Notes: generated by a model from the sequence alone, not told the origin. 64,000 bases of DNA from Nostoc sp. KVJ3 (GCF_026127265.1 NZ_WWFG01000002.1:930001-994000), one strand, 5' to 3'; numbered from the stretch's first letter, positions 18,533 to 28,069 are shown. Numbers and translations: made by a program.

Positions 18533-19336
18533 TTACTGACGCTGGAAACGGAGTGCATCAATTGATTGAGCGGTGAGAAAAATACCTAAAATAATGTAAC
18601 TAGCAAATAAAATTAAACTGCTGGTATCAAAAATTCCTTGCATCAAGTTATTGCACTGTTTGACTAACGATAGATGACCTAAAGCTTCTCCCACTGCACC
18701 ACCGATATTTCTAGTGATGAAATCAAAGAATAATAGCAATATATTCACTGTGAATGTGAGGATAGCAGCCAAAATTGTGCTATTTGTCAAAGAGGAAATG
18801 AACATTCCCAAGGATAAAATTGCTGCTGCTAGTAAGATTAATGCGATATGCCCTAGCACGATAATTGTGGGTGACATTGGGGGGGTTGTGCCACCGATCG
18901 CGATCGCTTCAAATACCAAAAATGGCAAAATCATGGTGGTAAACCATGTTAGCACTGCTAATAATTTACCTAAAGCTACTGCCCAATTGGTAATTGGCGA
19001 TGTAGCTAACAGTTCTAATGTGCCGCGTTTGCGTTCTTCTGAGTAAAGTGCCATTGAAAGAAACGGTAGCACGCATAATAACAGCAAAACCATCCATTGC
19101 AAGAATGACTGCAAAAATTCATAGGGGACATCTCTGATGAATGCAGGTATGCCGTATTGTTGATTTTCTAAATCTTTGGCAGCGACATCTGTGATAATCA
19201 GCTGCAAAATCGAGACAAATATAAACCCAGATAAGAACCAAAATATCCCTGCGATCGCATAAGCCAATGGTGATACAAAATAACTCTGTAACTCTCGGCG
19301 ATAAATGGCAATAATATTACTCAGTACTACACCCAT
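18533..19336 (-). CDS. ABC transporter permease, GldF/ABC-2 type
   Basis: 267 aa with six predicted membrane helices: AYAIAGIFWFLSGFIFVSIL; FLQWMVLLLLCVLPFLSMAL; AVALGKLLAVLTWFTTMILPFLVF; HIALILLAAAILSLGMFISSL; ILAAILTFTVNILLLFF; and the C-terminal LILFASYIILGIFL. The segment YSEERKRGTLELLATSPITNW is the marker of ABC-2 permeases of the NatB/GldF group. The start codon follows the stop of the ATPase gene with no gap, so the two are translated together. The substrate is unknown. Confidence 0.9.
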   Translation of the reverse strand: MGVVLSNIIAIYRRELQSYFVSPLAYAIAGIFWFLSGFIFVSILQLIITDVAAKDLENQQYGIPAFIRDVPYEFLQSFLQWMVLLLLCVLPFLSMALYSEERKRGTLELLATSPITNWAVALGKLLAVLTWFTTMILPFLVFEAIAIGGTTPPMSPTIIVLGHIALILLAAAILSLGMFISSLTNSTILAAILTFTVNILLLFFDFITRNIGGAVGEALGHLSLVKQCNNLMQGIFDTSSLILFASYIILGIFLTAQSIDALRFQRQ

Positions 19337-20347
19337 TTACGCTGCCTCTCCTTCATTGTCTGCTGCTAAGTCTACCTCAGTCTCGAATTTTTTTTCTTCT
19401 GTGGTCAGTTGCAAGAACACGTCTTCTAAGGTGGCGTTAACTCGCCGCAGTTCATGTAAACCGAATCCTGCACGCACTAATGTTGCAACAATATCCTTTC
19501 CTGGTTCTTTTCCTGGTTGCGATATCACCCGCAGGTAAGCGCGATTTGCTTGCGGTTGATGTCCATGCATTCCGGCTGTAGGAATTGATTCTATCAGACT
19601 CACACCTGCAACATTTTGCAATACCTGTTTGGCTAGAGCAGCTTCTCCTTCTATTTCTAATTCATATCCTGAGCCACCTGTCAACTGAGTCATCAGGTTT
19701 TCAGGTGTATTAGTTGCCACAACTTTACCGCGATTGATGATGGCGACGCGGCTACAAGTCATGCTCACTTCTGGCAGAATGTGCGTGGAAAGGATAATTG
19801 TGTGAGTACCAGCGAGGCTTTTGATTAAATTCCGCACCTCAATTATTTGTCGGGGGTCGAGTCCAACGGTGGGTTCATCGAGAATGATTGCCGGTGGATC
19901 GTGGACGATCGCTTGAGCAATTCCGACACGTTGGCGGTATCCTTTAGAGAGTTTGCGAATAATTACTCGCTGCTTATCTTCTAAGTTGCAGCGTTTGATG
20001 GCGGCTAATACCTTATTGGGGCGATCGCCCGCTGATACTCCTTTAATTCGGGCGACAAAATGCAAAAATCCCTCCACCGTCATGTCTGGATATAACGGCG
20101 GTGTTTCGGGTAAGTAACCAATTCGTTGGCGCACAGCTAGGGAATTTTCATGGACATCATAACCAGCAATTCGGGCATTTCCATTTGTTGCCGGTAAATA
20201 ACCAGCCAGAATCCGCATGGTTGTGGTTTTACCAGCACCATTGGGGCCAAGAAGCCCTAAAATTTCCCCAGGTTCGACGCTAAAAGTAACATCAGTAATC
20301 GCTGAGGTAGAGCCGTATATTTTACTTAGATGTTCAACTTCGATCAT
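19337..20347 (-). CDS. ABC transporter ATPase, GldA type
   Basis: 336 aa. It has Walker A LGPNGAGKTTTMRIL, Q-loop YLPETPPLYPDMTV, signature KLSKGYRQRVGIAQA, Walker B PAIILDEPTVGLDP and H-loop STHILPEV. A C-terminal extension (about 220-336, GGSGYELEIEGEAALAKQVLQNVAG) is as found in GldA-like and other ABC-2 exporter ATPases. It powers the permease encoded directly downstream, with the GldG-like and DUF4340 genes after that. In Bacteroidetes this set is linked to gliding; in cyanobacteria the role is not established. Confidence 0.92.
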   Translation of the reverse strand: MIEVEHLSKIYGSTSAITDVTFSVEPGEILGLLGPNGAGKTTTMRILAGYLPATNGNARIAGYDVHENSLAVRQRIGYLPETPPLYPDMTVEGFLHFVARIKGVSAGDRPNKVLAAIKRCNLEDKQRVIIRKLSKGYRQRVGIAQAIVHDPPAIILDEPTVGLDPRQIIEVRNLIKSLAGTHTIILSTHILPEVSMTCSRVAIINRGKVVATNTPENLMTQLTGGSGYELEIEGEAALAKQVLQNVAGVSLIESIPTAGMHGHQPQANRAYLRVISQPGKEPGKDIVATLVRAGFGLHELRRVNATLEDVFLQLTTEEKKFETEVDLAADNEGEAA

Positions 20348-20545
20348 CGGTATAGTGGCGATCGCAATTTATAAGATACCCAACAATCTTAGATCGCAAT
20401 ATTGAGTATGGGGGACTGGCACTAAGATTAGCCGACAACGGGTAAAGTTCCTGAAAACTCTAATGTCTTTGCATATTAGAGCAGGGAGAAAAATTAAAAC
20501 CTCTCTCCTCTTAATGAAAAGAAAGGTTTTCTAAATCTTGTAAAA

Positions 20546-20704
20546 ACAATGGCATTGTTAAGCGGAACAATCGCATTGTCAGCCGGAACAATCGCATTGT
20601 CAGCCGGAACAATCGCATTGTCAGCCAGAACAATCGCATTGTTAGCCGGAACAATGGCATTGTTAGCCGGAACAATGGCATTGTTAGCCGAAACAATCAC
20701 ATTG
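20546..20704. repeat. 21-bp tandem repeat, seven full units plus a partial one
   Basis: Units such as AACAATCGCATTGTCAGCCGG follow head to tail from 20546, seven in full and about 12 bases of an eighth. Within each unit AACAATNGCATTGTT is a near-palindrome, so the array can form a row of hairpins. Since 21 is a multiple of three, several frames stay open through it, but no start or codon pattern supports a protein. There are no spacers, so it is not a CRISPR array. Confidence 0.9.
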
Positions 20705-20829
20705 CAACTTTAAAAGACTTGTGTGTAGATGACTTTTCACGTTATGTAGGAAAGCCCCGGAAGAACCTAACCCCCTAACCCCCTTCCCGACGCGGGAAGG
20801 GGGAAAATTCAAAGTCTCTCTCCTAAAAG

Positions 20830-21071
20830 GCTACGGTGTACACACATCTCTGTACAAAACCAAAATCGTTGAAGATCCCCCTAAATCCCCCTTATAAAGG
20901 GGGACTTTGATTCTAGTCCCCCCTTTTTTAAGGGGGCTTAGGGGGGATCTAAAGCTGTGGGGCAACTCTAAAAGACTTGTGTGTACACCGTAGCCCCTTT
21001 ACAAGGGGAGGGTTAGGGTGGGGTAATTCGAGAACTGGTAGTGATTCGATGACTTGTGTGTACACCGTAGC
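20830..21071. mobile_element. MITE-like element, TIR GCTACGGTGTACACACA (compound copy)
   Basis: The left end reads GGCTACGGTGTACACACA. Its inverted copy occurs twice, at 20978-20995 and at 21055-21072, so a 165-bp element (20830-20994) lies within a 242-bp compound. Flanking CTAAAAG (20823-20829 and 21072-21078) fits a target duplication of the outer element. The inside holds a long G/C-run palindrome (GATCCCCCTAAATCCCCCTT and its inverse). Relatives are at 33480 and 48453. It has no coding capacity. Confidence 0.8.
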
Positions 21072-21112
21072 CTAAAAGGAGAGAGGTTTTCCACATACCC
21101 TGAACAGTCAGG

Positions 21113-22849
21113 TTAGTAATAGCTGCCAGATTTTCGATGTTCCAAGGCAGTGATACCATCATTTTCCAACACTTCACCGTGATTAATGACGGCATAAATT
21201 AACCATCTATCGCCACATTCAAGCTGATTTTGCACTGTACATTCTAAATAAGCTAATGCCTCGTTCAAAATCAAACAACCATTATCAGCAGTTTTTGTGG
21301 AAAGATTAGCAAAGGGATTATCGCCTAAAGTGCTGTGACGAGAAAAATAGCGTCGCACATTTCTGCCTTCTTTAAGGATATTCAGCACAAATTGATCGCC
21401 AGGATGATGCATTAAATCTGCATTTTGCTCGTTTGCGATCGCAATCATAATTCCTGGCGGGTTGAAAGTTGCCTGTGATACCCATGAAGTTAAAACCCCT
21501 TTGTGGATTTCTTCATCACGAGTTGTCACAACACACAAAGAACCAATGATTCGCCCCACCGCTTGTTCGGTACGATCTACATGGGTTTCTGTGACAATCT
21601 GGCGGGAAGTTCGCAGTTTTTTGGTTTTCTTTAAGTTTTGGGCAAATAAAGCACCTGCTTCTTGACACTGCTGGAGAATTTCAGAAGTAGGACTAAAACG
21701 TACTCGAATTGTTTCAAACCCTAGTTGATAATTTGCATCTTTGAGCTTGCTTTCGATTAAATCTATTGCCTCGCCACTCCAACCGTAGGAACCAAACACC
21801 CCTGCTAACTTAGTTTTAGCCGCCACCGAGAGGACTATTCCTAAAGCTGTTTGAATTTGAGTTGGTGCATGTCCGCCTAATGTGGGTGAGCCGATAATCA
21901 AGCCATCGGAAGTTTCGACAATGCGGTTAATCTCGGCAGAATCTGCTAATTCACAGTTGATTGATTCTACATTAATTCCATTTTGAATTAAACCTTGAGC
22001 GATCGCATTCGCCATAATTGCTGTATTTCCATAAGCCGAAGCATAGAGCAAAGCGACACTCAATTCTTGAGATTTTTGCCCTTGACACCATTGACGGTAA
22101 TCATAGGTAAAACGACTCAGGCTGTAACGAACAACCGGGCCGTGTGCTGGGGCATAACATCTGGCTCCCAAAACCGAGATTTTATCTAAAGCTACTTCAA
22201 CTTGTTTGGCTTGGGGCGCATGAAGACATTCAAAATAATAACGACGTTCCGCATCTAACCCTTTCCAATCTTCATCAAACAAAGTATCTTCGCAAATATG
22301 AGCGCCGAAAAGTTTATCTGTGTAGAGAATTTTGGTTGCAGAATCATAAGTACAAAGTCCATCAGCCCACCGGGGAGTAGGTACGGTGACAAATGATAGA
22401 AGATGTCCTTGTCCTAAATCTAGAGTATCGCCCGATCGCACTGCTTGAATAGGTGATTCAAATTCGGGAAAGGCAGTTTTGAGAGCATTAGCGGCGGGAC
22501 GAGAACAAATGAGAGTGGCTTGAGGAACCAGAGAGAGCAATACTTGCAAAGTTGCTCTCCGGTTCGGGTTGACATGACTGAGAACAATGTAATCTAGGGT
22601 AATGAAATCTAGATGTTGTGCAAGTTGCTCAAGGTAAATTTCGGTAAAAGATTCACCGGGAGGGTCAATTAAAGCCTTTTTATCAGCTTGAATCAGATAA
22701 GAATTTGCTGTAGTTCCCCGTTGGCGGGAATATTCCACCTCAAATTTTAGTCTATCCCAAGTCCGCGATCGGAGAATCAGAGTATTTTTACCAATTTCAG
22801 CAACTTGAACATCTCTGCTATGGTTGGACGTTAATGTGGCAGTGGACAT
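21113..22849 (-). CDS. flv2: Flavodiiron protein with altered iron ligands (Flv2-type)
   Basis: About 578 aa from ATG 22849 (MSTATLTSNH). Three domains: metallo-beta-lactamase-like (1 to about 260), flavodoxin (about 265-410; LLYASAYGNTAIMANAIAQG) and flavin reductase (about 425-578; GRIIGSLCVVTTRDEE to LEHRKSGSYY). The canonical H-x-E-x-D-H iron motif reads H92-V-N94-P-N96-R97, so three ligands are changed, as in Flv1/Flv2-type partners. In Synechocystis, Flv2 and Flv4 form a heterodimer that takes electrons after photosystem II. It is last in an operon with the Sll0218-like and canonical Flv genes, which favours Flv2 over Flv1. Confidence 0.88.
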   Translation of the reverse strand: MSTATLTSNHSRDVQVAEIGKNTLILRSRTWDRLKFEVEYSRQRGTTANSYLIQADKKALIDPPGESFTEIYLEQLAQHLDFITLDYIVLSHVNPNRRATLQVLLSLVPQATLICSRPAANALKTAFPEFESPIQAVRSGDTLDLGQGHLLSFVTVPTPRWADGLCTYDSATKILYTDKLFGAHICEDTLFDEDWKGLDAERRYYFECLHAPQAKQVEVALDKISVLGARCYAPAHGPVVRYSLSRFTYDYRQWCQGQKSQELSVALLYASAYGNTAIMANAIAQGLIQNGINVESINCELADSAEINRIVETSDGLIIGSPTLGGHAPTQIQTALGIVLSVAAKTKLAGVFGSYGWSGEAIDLIESKLKDANYQLGFETIRVRFSPTSEILQQCQEAGALFAQNLKKTKKLRTSRQIVTETHVDRTEQAVGRIIGSLCVVTTRDEEIHKGVLTSWVSQATFNPPGIMIAIANEQNADLMHHPGDQFVLNILKEGRNVRRYFSRHSTLGDNPFANLSTKTADNGCLILNEALAYLECTVQNQLECGDRWLIYAVINHGEVLENDGITALEHRKSGSYY

Positions 22850-22974
22850 AATAATCTTTTTTAATTGGCATTGGGCATTGGGCATTGGGAATTAGGAATG
22901 GGGAATTGGTTATTTTCCTTCTCTCATCTTCCTAACTACTGTACAGACGCGATTAATTGCATCTCTACCTATTT

Positions 22975-23487
22975 TTAATGACCATTAGTTTGTGTTAATT
23001 CCGATTTGGCTCGGTTTCTATAGCGTTTAGATACTTCTTGTTCGGGGTCGATACCTTCAAAGGTAGGAGGTAGCCAAACTCGGAGGAACAGTATTATTCC
23101 TAGCACTAATAAAAAGGCACAAGTTGCTAAAACTTGACTCCAACTTGTTTCTAAAACACCTTTAACAATGACTTCTCGCAAAGCTGAAACGATGGAAACT
23201 TCAACAGCTACCCCAATAGATACTCGATGTTCTTGTAGGTAAATAATCAGCAGTCGGAATAACTCAACTAAGATGAGTAGAAAGAGAATATCGGCAGTAA
23301 CAACATGAAAATTTAGTGGTGGAAGTAAGGAGAGAAACATATCTCTCACCTGAAGCACCATAAAGCTAAATAAACCCATACACAAACAAATTACAATTAC
23401 ATCTTGAATGAATTCTAAGGTTCGCACGACACGCGCTCGATTGATTTCATACATACTAATCGGGGTATTTTCAGCAGATTTATACAT
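22975..23487 (-). CDS. Sll0218-like (PsiE-type) membrane protein of the flv operon
   Basis: 170 aa with four predicted helices (FIQDVIVICLCMGLFSFMVLQ; VVTADILFLLILVELFRLLIIYL; SIGVAVEVSIVSALREVIVKGVLE; VLATCAFLLVLGIILFLRVW), the pattern of PsiE-like proteins. In the flv4-sll0218-flv2 operon of Synechocystis a membrane protein in the same middle position stabilises a photosystem II assembly form. Position and fold type make this the counterpart. It lies 69 bases after the canonical flv gene and about 125 bases before flv2. Confidence 0.8.
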   Translation of the reverse strand: MYKSAENTPISMYEINRARVVRTLEFIQDVIVICLCMGLFSFMVLQVRDMFLSLLPPLNFHVVTADILFLLILVELFRLLIIYLQEHRVSIGVAVEVSIVSALREVIVKGVLETSWSQVLATCAFLLVLGIILFLRVWLPPTFEGIDPEQEVSKRYRNRAKSELTQTNGH

Positions 23488-23556
23488 ACTTTTCTGTGAT
23501 TGGTGAGTGAGGAGTTTAGAAGATGAGGCAGAACAGGAGAATAAGCAATGCCCAAT

Positions 23557-25287
23557 TTAGTAATGATTGCCAATTTTGCGGTGATGGGCGGCAGTAAGTG
23601 CATTTAGCTTGGCAACTCTTCCAGTTTGGACTGTACTATAAATTACCCAATGATCTCCACAATCCATGCGGCTAGTAATTTCACATTCCATGTAAGCTAA
23701 AGCTTCAGCTAAAACGGGTGATTCATTTTTAGCTGGATATGTTTTCACTCCAGCAAATCTATCTGCACCAGGAGCAAAACGTTTGAGGAAATGTTTCATT
23801 AATCCTTGATATTTCCCTTCTTCTAAAACATTTAAAACAAAGCGATCGCCAACGTGCATCAACGATTCAATTGCCCGGTCTTTGGATACTGCGATCGCTA
23901 CTCCTAAAGGCTCAAGACTCGCTTGTGTTACCCAAGAAGCAAACATTGCACTCTGAACTTCTCCTTTTTTGGCGGTGATGATGTATAATCCTGTGCTAAT
24001 CCGCCCTAAAGCTTTCTCTAACTCGGTATTGATAGATTTTATTTGTTTAATGGTGCGATCGCGGTTCAACCATTGACCCAAATCTGTCCCCGCTTCATCA
24101 CAAAGCTGTTCCGTTGCTGGGGTAGGGATTTCCTTAACTAAAATAGGAGGAAAAGCTTCAGTTAATCCCAGTTCTTGAAACTTATTGCGTAAAGGATAAA
24201 TGGGTTCATCTTCTCCCCCTCCCGACTCTAATAAACCAATTGCCTGTTTCTTATGAATAGCAGCTAAAATAGTGCTTAAAGAAGCTTGAGCTATCACCGA
24301 AGATTGGGGTGGCATTGCAATTACTAAACCAGAAGATTGTGCAACTAATTCTCTAACTTCTTGAGGCTCTGAACTATTGAGAGGAAATAATTCTACTGCT
24401 ACCCCTGTTTTTGCACATCCATGAGCTATTGTACGGACTAACTGCTCGCTATACCCATAATCTTCAACATAAAACAGAGCTACTAAAGCCTCTGTTTTTG
24501 CTTGTTCTAAACTCCAACTTTCATACCGTCCGAGCCATTCGGAAATATAGTGTTGTAATAAAGGGCCATGTCCTGTAGCAACTGTTTTTATTTCTAACTT
24601 TTCAATGCGCTTTAAAGCTGCTAAAACAGACCGAGCATTAGGCCCCATGAGACAATCATAATAATATTGAAAATCTTCCTCAAGTAAGGTGATATTTTCA
24701 TCATAAGTATGGTCATCACAGTAGTGCATCCCAAACACATCACAAGTGTAGAGAGTGCTAGTTTTGTGGTCATAAGTAAAGATTGTATCAGGCCAGTGTA
24801 AGTTAGGTGCAGAGATAAATTCTAATTCGTGTCCGTTACCTAAATCTAATCGCTCTCCACTTTTCACCTGCTTTGAATTAAAAGGCTGGTGAACCATATT
24901 TTCTAAAAATTGAATAGCTACCTTAGCACCGACAACAGTAATGGAGGGAGCTAATTGCAAAATATTTTTTACTAGGCCACTATGGTCTGGTTCTGTGTGG
25001 CTAATAATCAAATAATCTATTTTAGTCGGATCGATTAATCCCACCAATATTTCAAGATATAATTGCTCAAACTTGCGGTGAGATGTGTCAACTAAGGCAA
25101 CTTTTTCCCCTTGAATTAAGAAAGAATTATAGGTGGTACCATTCCGTAGACCAAACTCGACATCAAAACGTTCTCTATCCCAGTCTAGACAACGAATGGC
25201 AGTTGTTTGAGGAGCAATTTCAACAGTTTGAACTGTCAAACGTCCTGAGTTGGGAGTAACTTGAGTGGGCTGGATGAGTGCAACCAT
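23557..25287 (-). CDS. flv4: Flavodiiron protein with canonical iron site (Flv4-type)
   Basis: 576 aa with the three-domain cyanobacterial layout: beta-lactamase-like (1-265), flavodoxin (about 270-410; ALFYVEDYGYSEQLVRTIAHG) and flavin reductase (about 425-576; GRISTGLYIITAKKGE to HHRKIGNHY). All iron ligands are present: H97-x-E99-x-D101-H102 in ISHTEPDHSGL, a later Asp in VFGMHYCDD and His in TGHGPLLQHY. It reduces oxygen to water using NAD(P)H or a photosynthetic donor. It is first in the flv4/Sll0218-like/flv2 operon. Flv3 is the alternative name; the operon partner argues for Flv4. Confidence 0.9.
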   Translation of the reverse strand: MVALIQPTQVTPNSGRLTVQTVEIAPQTTAIRCLDWDRERFDVEFGLRNGTTYNSFLIQGEKVALVDTSHRKFEQLYLEILVGLIDPTKIDYLIISHTEPDHSGLVKNILQLAPSITVVGAKVAIQFLENMVHQPFNSKQVKSGERLDLGNGHELEFISAPNLHWPDTIFTYDHKTSTLYTCDVFGMHYCDDHTYDENITLLEEDFQYYYDCLMGPNARSVLAALKRIEKLEIKTVATGHGPLLQHYISEWLGRYESWSLEQAKTEALVALFYVEDYGYSEQLVRTIAHGCAKTGVAVELFPLNSSEPQEVRELVAQSSGLVIAMPPQSSVIAQASLSTILAAIHKKQAIGLLESGGGEDEPIYPLRNKFQELGLTEAFPPILVKEIPTPATEQLCDEAGTDLGQWLNRDRTIKQIKSINTELEKALGRISTGLYIITAKKGEVQSAMFASWVTQASLEPLGVAIAVSKDRAIESLMHVGDRFVLNVLEEGKYQGLMKHFLKRFAPGADRFAGVKTYPAKNESPVLAEALAYMECEITSRMDCGDHWVIYSTVQTGRVAKLNALTAAHHRKIGNHY

Positions 25288-25496
25288 TTGTTTTCTCCAA
25301 AAAGATTGTTATCTGAAGCGAGCTTTATGTTTCTTATATTGACCTGAAATACTCAATTAGTAAAATGCTAATTTCTAAAGATAATCATCAGAAACATTTA
25401 TTCTTCATTGATATTGATTTACCATTGAAATTACTCAATGTTTATCATCAATAATGAATGTGAGAAAATGTAAATACTAAGTTAGAATATTTACGG

Positions 25497-26456
25497 ATGT
25501 CATCAATATTTTTTCCTCCCCCTATACAAAAAATCAACAGCGAAATCGCTCATAGTGCTGGTGTTGATCTGTATGTGTTGCGCCTCGATCTCATGCACCC
25601 GTGGGTTAACGGCAACAAGTGGTTTAAGTTGAAGTACAACCTTTTGGAAGCCAAGCAGAAAAATTTCACAACATTACTTACCTTTGGTGGCGCTTATTCC
25701 AATCACATCTATGCAACTGCGGCAGCTGGTAATCTTTTCGGTTTTCGTACCATTGGCGTAATTCGTGGAGAGGAAAGGCTACCACTGAATCCGACGCTGA
25801 GTTTCGCTGTAAAGCAGGGTATGCAGCTTGTGTATTTGAACCGCGATATGTATCGACAGCGCAACACATCAGCGTTAGAGGAATATCTGCAACAACATTT
25901 TGATGAAGTGTTTATCATTCCCGAAGGTGGGAGTAATTTAAATGGTGTGCGCGGCTGTATGGAGATAATTGGTGATGCGATGCCTACGGCTGGCTACGCC
26001 TACGCATTTGATCATATATGCGTAGCATGCGGTACAGCTACCACACTAGCAGGGATTGCGCTTTCGTTGTATAAAGGACAAAGAGCGATCGCTTTTCCCG
26101 TTCTCAAAAATGGGGCATTTCTTGCACAAGAAATCGAAAGTTTGTTGACAAATTACCTCGCCTCCGATTTACCTACACCATCTAACTATCCCGCTTCCTG
26201 GGAATTGATGTGTGATTACCACTTTGGCGGCTATGCAAAGGTAAACGACGAATTGCTAATGTTTAGCCAACAGTTCACAGAGGAACATGGCGTACCCCTT
26301 GATTACGTATATACTGCTAAAATGTTTTACGGTGTGATGGATTTACTAAAGCAGGGATTTTTTGGTAAAGGTGATTCGTTGCTGCTAGTACACACAGGCG
26401 GTTTACAGGGTAATGTTGGCATGGAAGAAAGATTGCAGAGATTTTCTAAAATTTGA
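25497..26456 (+). CDS. D-cysteine desulfhydrase / ACC deaminase family PLP enzyme
   Basis: 319 aa, fold type II PLP enzyme. The PLP lysine is in NGNKWFKLKYNL. TFGGAYSNHIYATAAAG, PEGGSNLNGVRG, HICVACGTATTLAGIALS and the C-terminal LLLVHTGGLQGNVGM match the family. Members break down D-cysteine to pyruvate, sulfide and ammonia, or 1-aminocyclopropane-1-carboxylate. Residues around DAMPTAGYAYAF are encoded by a 'CCTACGGCTGGCTACGCCTACG' type short genome repeat (25978-26006) that seems to have been inserted in frame just before the conserved FDHICVACG strand. Divergent from flv4 (209-bp spacer). Confidence 0.85.
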   Translation: MSSIFFPPPIQKINSEIAHSAGVDLYVLRLDLMHPWVNGNKWFKLKYNLLEAKQKNFTTLLTFGGAYSNHIYATAAAGNLFGFRTIGVIRGEERLPLNPTLSFAVKQGMQLVYLNRDMYRQRNTSALEEYLQQHFDEVFIIPEGGSNLNGVRGCMEIIGDAMPTAGYAYAFDHICVACGTATTLAGIALSLYKGQRAIAFPVLKNGAFLAQEIESLLTNYLASDLPTPSNYPASWELMCDYHFGGYAKVNDELLMFSQQFTEEHGVPLDYVYTAKMFYGVMDLLKQGFFGKGDSLLLVHTGGLQGNVGMEERLQRFSKI

Positions 26457-26572
26457 GTTGCCACTTAATGAAATATCAGTTAGCTTTGTATGAAATTTTA
26501 CTATAACCAGTTAAATTCACACGCCAATCTTGATATTTAATACTTTTATTCAGCCACCTCCAAAAAGTTCTT

Positions 26573-27253
26573 TCACTTTGTCGCTACGCCGATAATATGA
26601 GGACTAACAATCGGTAATCTTGTATCAAATCTCTCATAATTCACACTAGCAAAACCAGCATTTTCTAAAGCAATCAAAGTTTCTCTATCTGGATGACAAC
26701 CATCACCTATCACTTTCCAAATCGGACTAATTGTCCTTTGTAGTTGTCGTAATATAGTTCCTTGAGGTGCAGCGACGTGTTCAATAAATAAGAAGCGTCC
26801 ACCTGGTTTGAGTACTCTTAAAATTGCCTGTAATGTATAATCTATATTTGGCACTGAACACAAGACTAAAGTACTAACCACAGTATCTATACTGTTATCT
26901 TCAGCATCTAACCATTCAGCATTACCAATTCGTAGGTCGATGTTTAGGCTAAGTTTTTCTGCTTGTTTTCGGAGATAGGAATGCAGATGTGGGTTTGGCT
27001 CAATTCCTATCCAGTGGATATCTTTAGGGTAGTAAGGCAGATTATGGCCTGTTCCTGGCCCAATTTCTAACACTTTACCTTGGAGATTTGCAAAAAGAGA
27101 ACGTTTGCGTAGGCGTAGCCCGTCGTAGACATCGCTCGATATTTTATCATACGTGCTACTACTTTGAGCCATCATCCAGGCAAAGAAACGTTTACCAAAG
27201 TTGCTAGAAGTGCGATTTTGTGAATCTCCAATAATTTGGTTGACAATCATCAT
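26573..27253 (-). CDS. Class I SAM-dependent methyltransferase
   Basis: 226 aa. SAM-binding motif I is VLEIGPGTGHNLPYY, motif II acidic loop WIGIEPNPHLHSYLRKQAEKL, then NAEWLDAEDNSIDTVVSTLVLCSVPN and the post-motif LRVLKPGGRFLFIEHVAAP. This is the Methyltransf_11/UbiE-like group; similar short proteins include phospholipid or thiol methyltransferases. The substrate is unknown. The stretch encoding VYDGLRLRKR (about 27106-27130) contains a 'GCGTAGGCGTAGCCCG' genome repeat, so this gene too seems to have absorbed a short repeat near its N-terminus. Confidence 0.85.
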   Translation of the reverse strand: MMIVNQIIGDSQNRTSSNFGKRFFAWMMAQSSSTYDKISSDVYDGLRLRKRSLFANLQGKVLEIGPGTGHNLPYYPKDIHWIGIEPNPHLHSYLRKQAEKLSLNIDLRIGNAEWLDAEDNSIDTVVSTLVLCSVPNIDYTLQAILRVLKPGGRFLFIEHVAAPQGTILRQLQRTISPIWKVIGDGCHPDRETLIALENAGFASVNYERFDTRLPIVSPHIIGVATK

Positions 27254-27492
27254 TCATTCCCTAATTTTTAAGGCTATAAGTTGGTGTGTAAAACAACCAT
27301 TTATATAGTCTTAAGGTACGATAATTTGTGTTTCTCATGCCTCACCCACTTGATTCACCTGATTGGGTGATTTTGCTTAATAGTAGTTGGACAAAAATAT
27401 TTACAGACGCGATATATTGCATCCCTACATTCTTTTTCAGCAGATGTCTAATGATTTAGAAATTAACCCAAGCCTATTGATTGATGCTATAT

Positions 27493-27521
27493 AAAAAGAG
27501 CGTTCCCAAATTGGAAACGCT
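27493..27521 (-). terminator. Rho-independent terminator of the 86-aa gene
   Basis: On the minus strand AGCGTTTCC-AATTT-GGGAACGCT forms a strong hairpin followed by CTTTTTAT. It lies 56 bases after the stop of the 27578-27838 gene, in the right orientation. It separates that gene from the methyltransferase. Confidence 0.85.
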
Positions 27522-27577
27522 AAACTTTGGTAAATTCTGTTAAGATAAGATGAATTGAAATTTTCTAGTTCTTAAAA

Positions 27578-27838
27578 TCAAGCATGAAGATTTGCTTGTT
27601 CCTGCAACCAAGGATCTACAGGTTGTCCATCTTTACGGCGTAATTCAATTTCTACTACCATCACTTCTTTTGAACCAGGAGGCGCAGGTTTTTTATGGAA
27701 GATGATGTCATAATCTTCTGGATTGTGTTTGTGTTCTTTCAACCATTCTTGCACTTTGGTTGTGGCAAAAAATGATTGCCCTTGCTCAAACATTCGGGTA
27801 ATTTGCAATTGCAATGTATAAGGATTTAGCCGACCCAT
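27578..27838 (-). CDS. Small conserved-looking protein of unknown function
   Basis: 86 aa, MGRLNPYTLQLQITRMFEQG at the start, then a basic/hydrophilic middle (VQEWLKEHKHNPEDYDIIFHKKPAPPGSKEVMVVEIELRRKDG) with alternating charged and hydrophobic residues suggesting an alpha/beta fold. It has a clean ATG and its own terminator, which supports a real gene. I do not recognise a domain. Confidence 0.65.
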   Translation of the reverse strand: MGRLNPYTLQLQITRMFEQGQSFFATTKVQEWLKEHKHNPEDYDIIFHKKPAPPGSKEVMVVEIELRRKDGQPVDPWLQEQANLHA

Positions 27839-28069
27839 TTTCTACCGCCTTTATGAAGTAAATTTTAAGACAAGTAATCTGCCTACCCTAGATGATCTAA
27901 TGTTAGTGCGAAATACGCACACCTGACACTTCGCCTAAAGGTGCAAATCTCAATTTAAACGCACTAGTACCGCAGGGCGGAATTAAAAATTAAAAATTAA
28001 AAATTAAAAACGAATACAGCATGAGGGTTTCATTGATTTGGAATGGGTGGTTTATTTCCGCCGCACTGT

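Noticed and set aside
20494..20700. Repeat protein of heptapeptides
   Set aside because: Open frames follow simply from a repeat length divisible by three; two different frames are open and no start or ribosome site stands out.
20546..20704. CRISPR array
   Set aside because: Direct head-to-tail 21-bp units without spacers and no cas genes.
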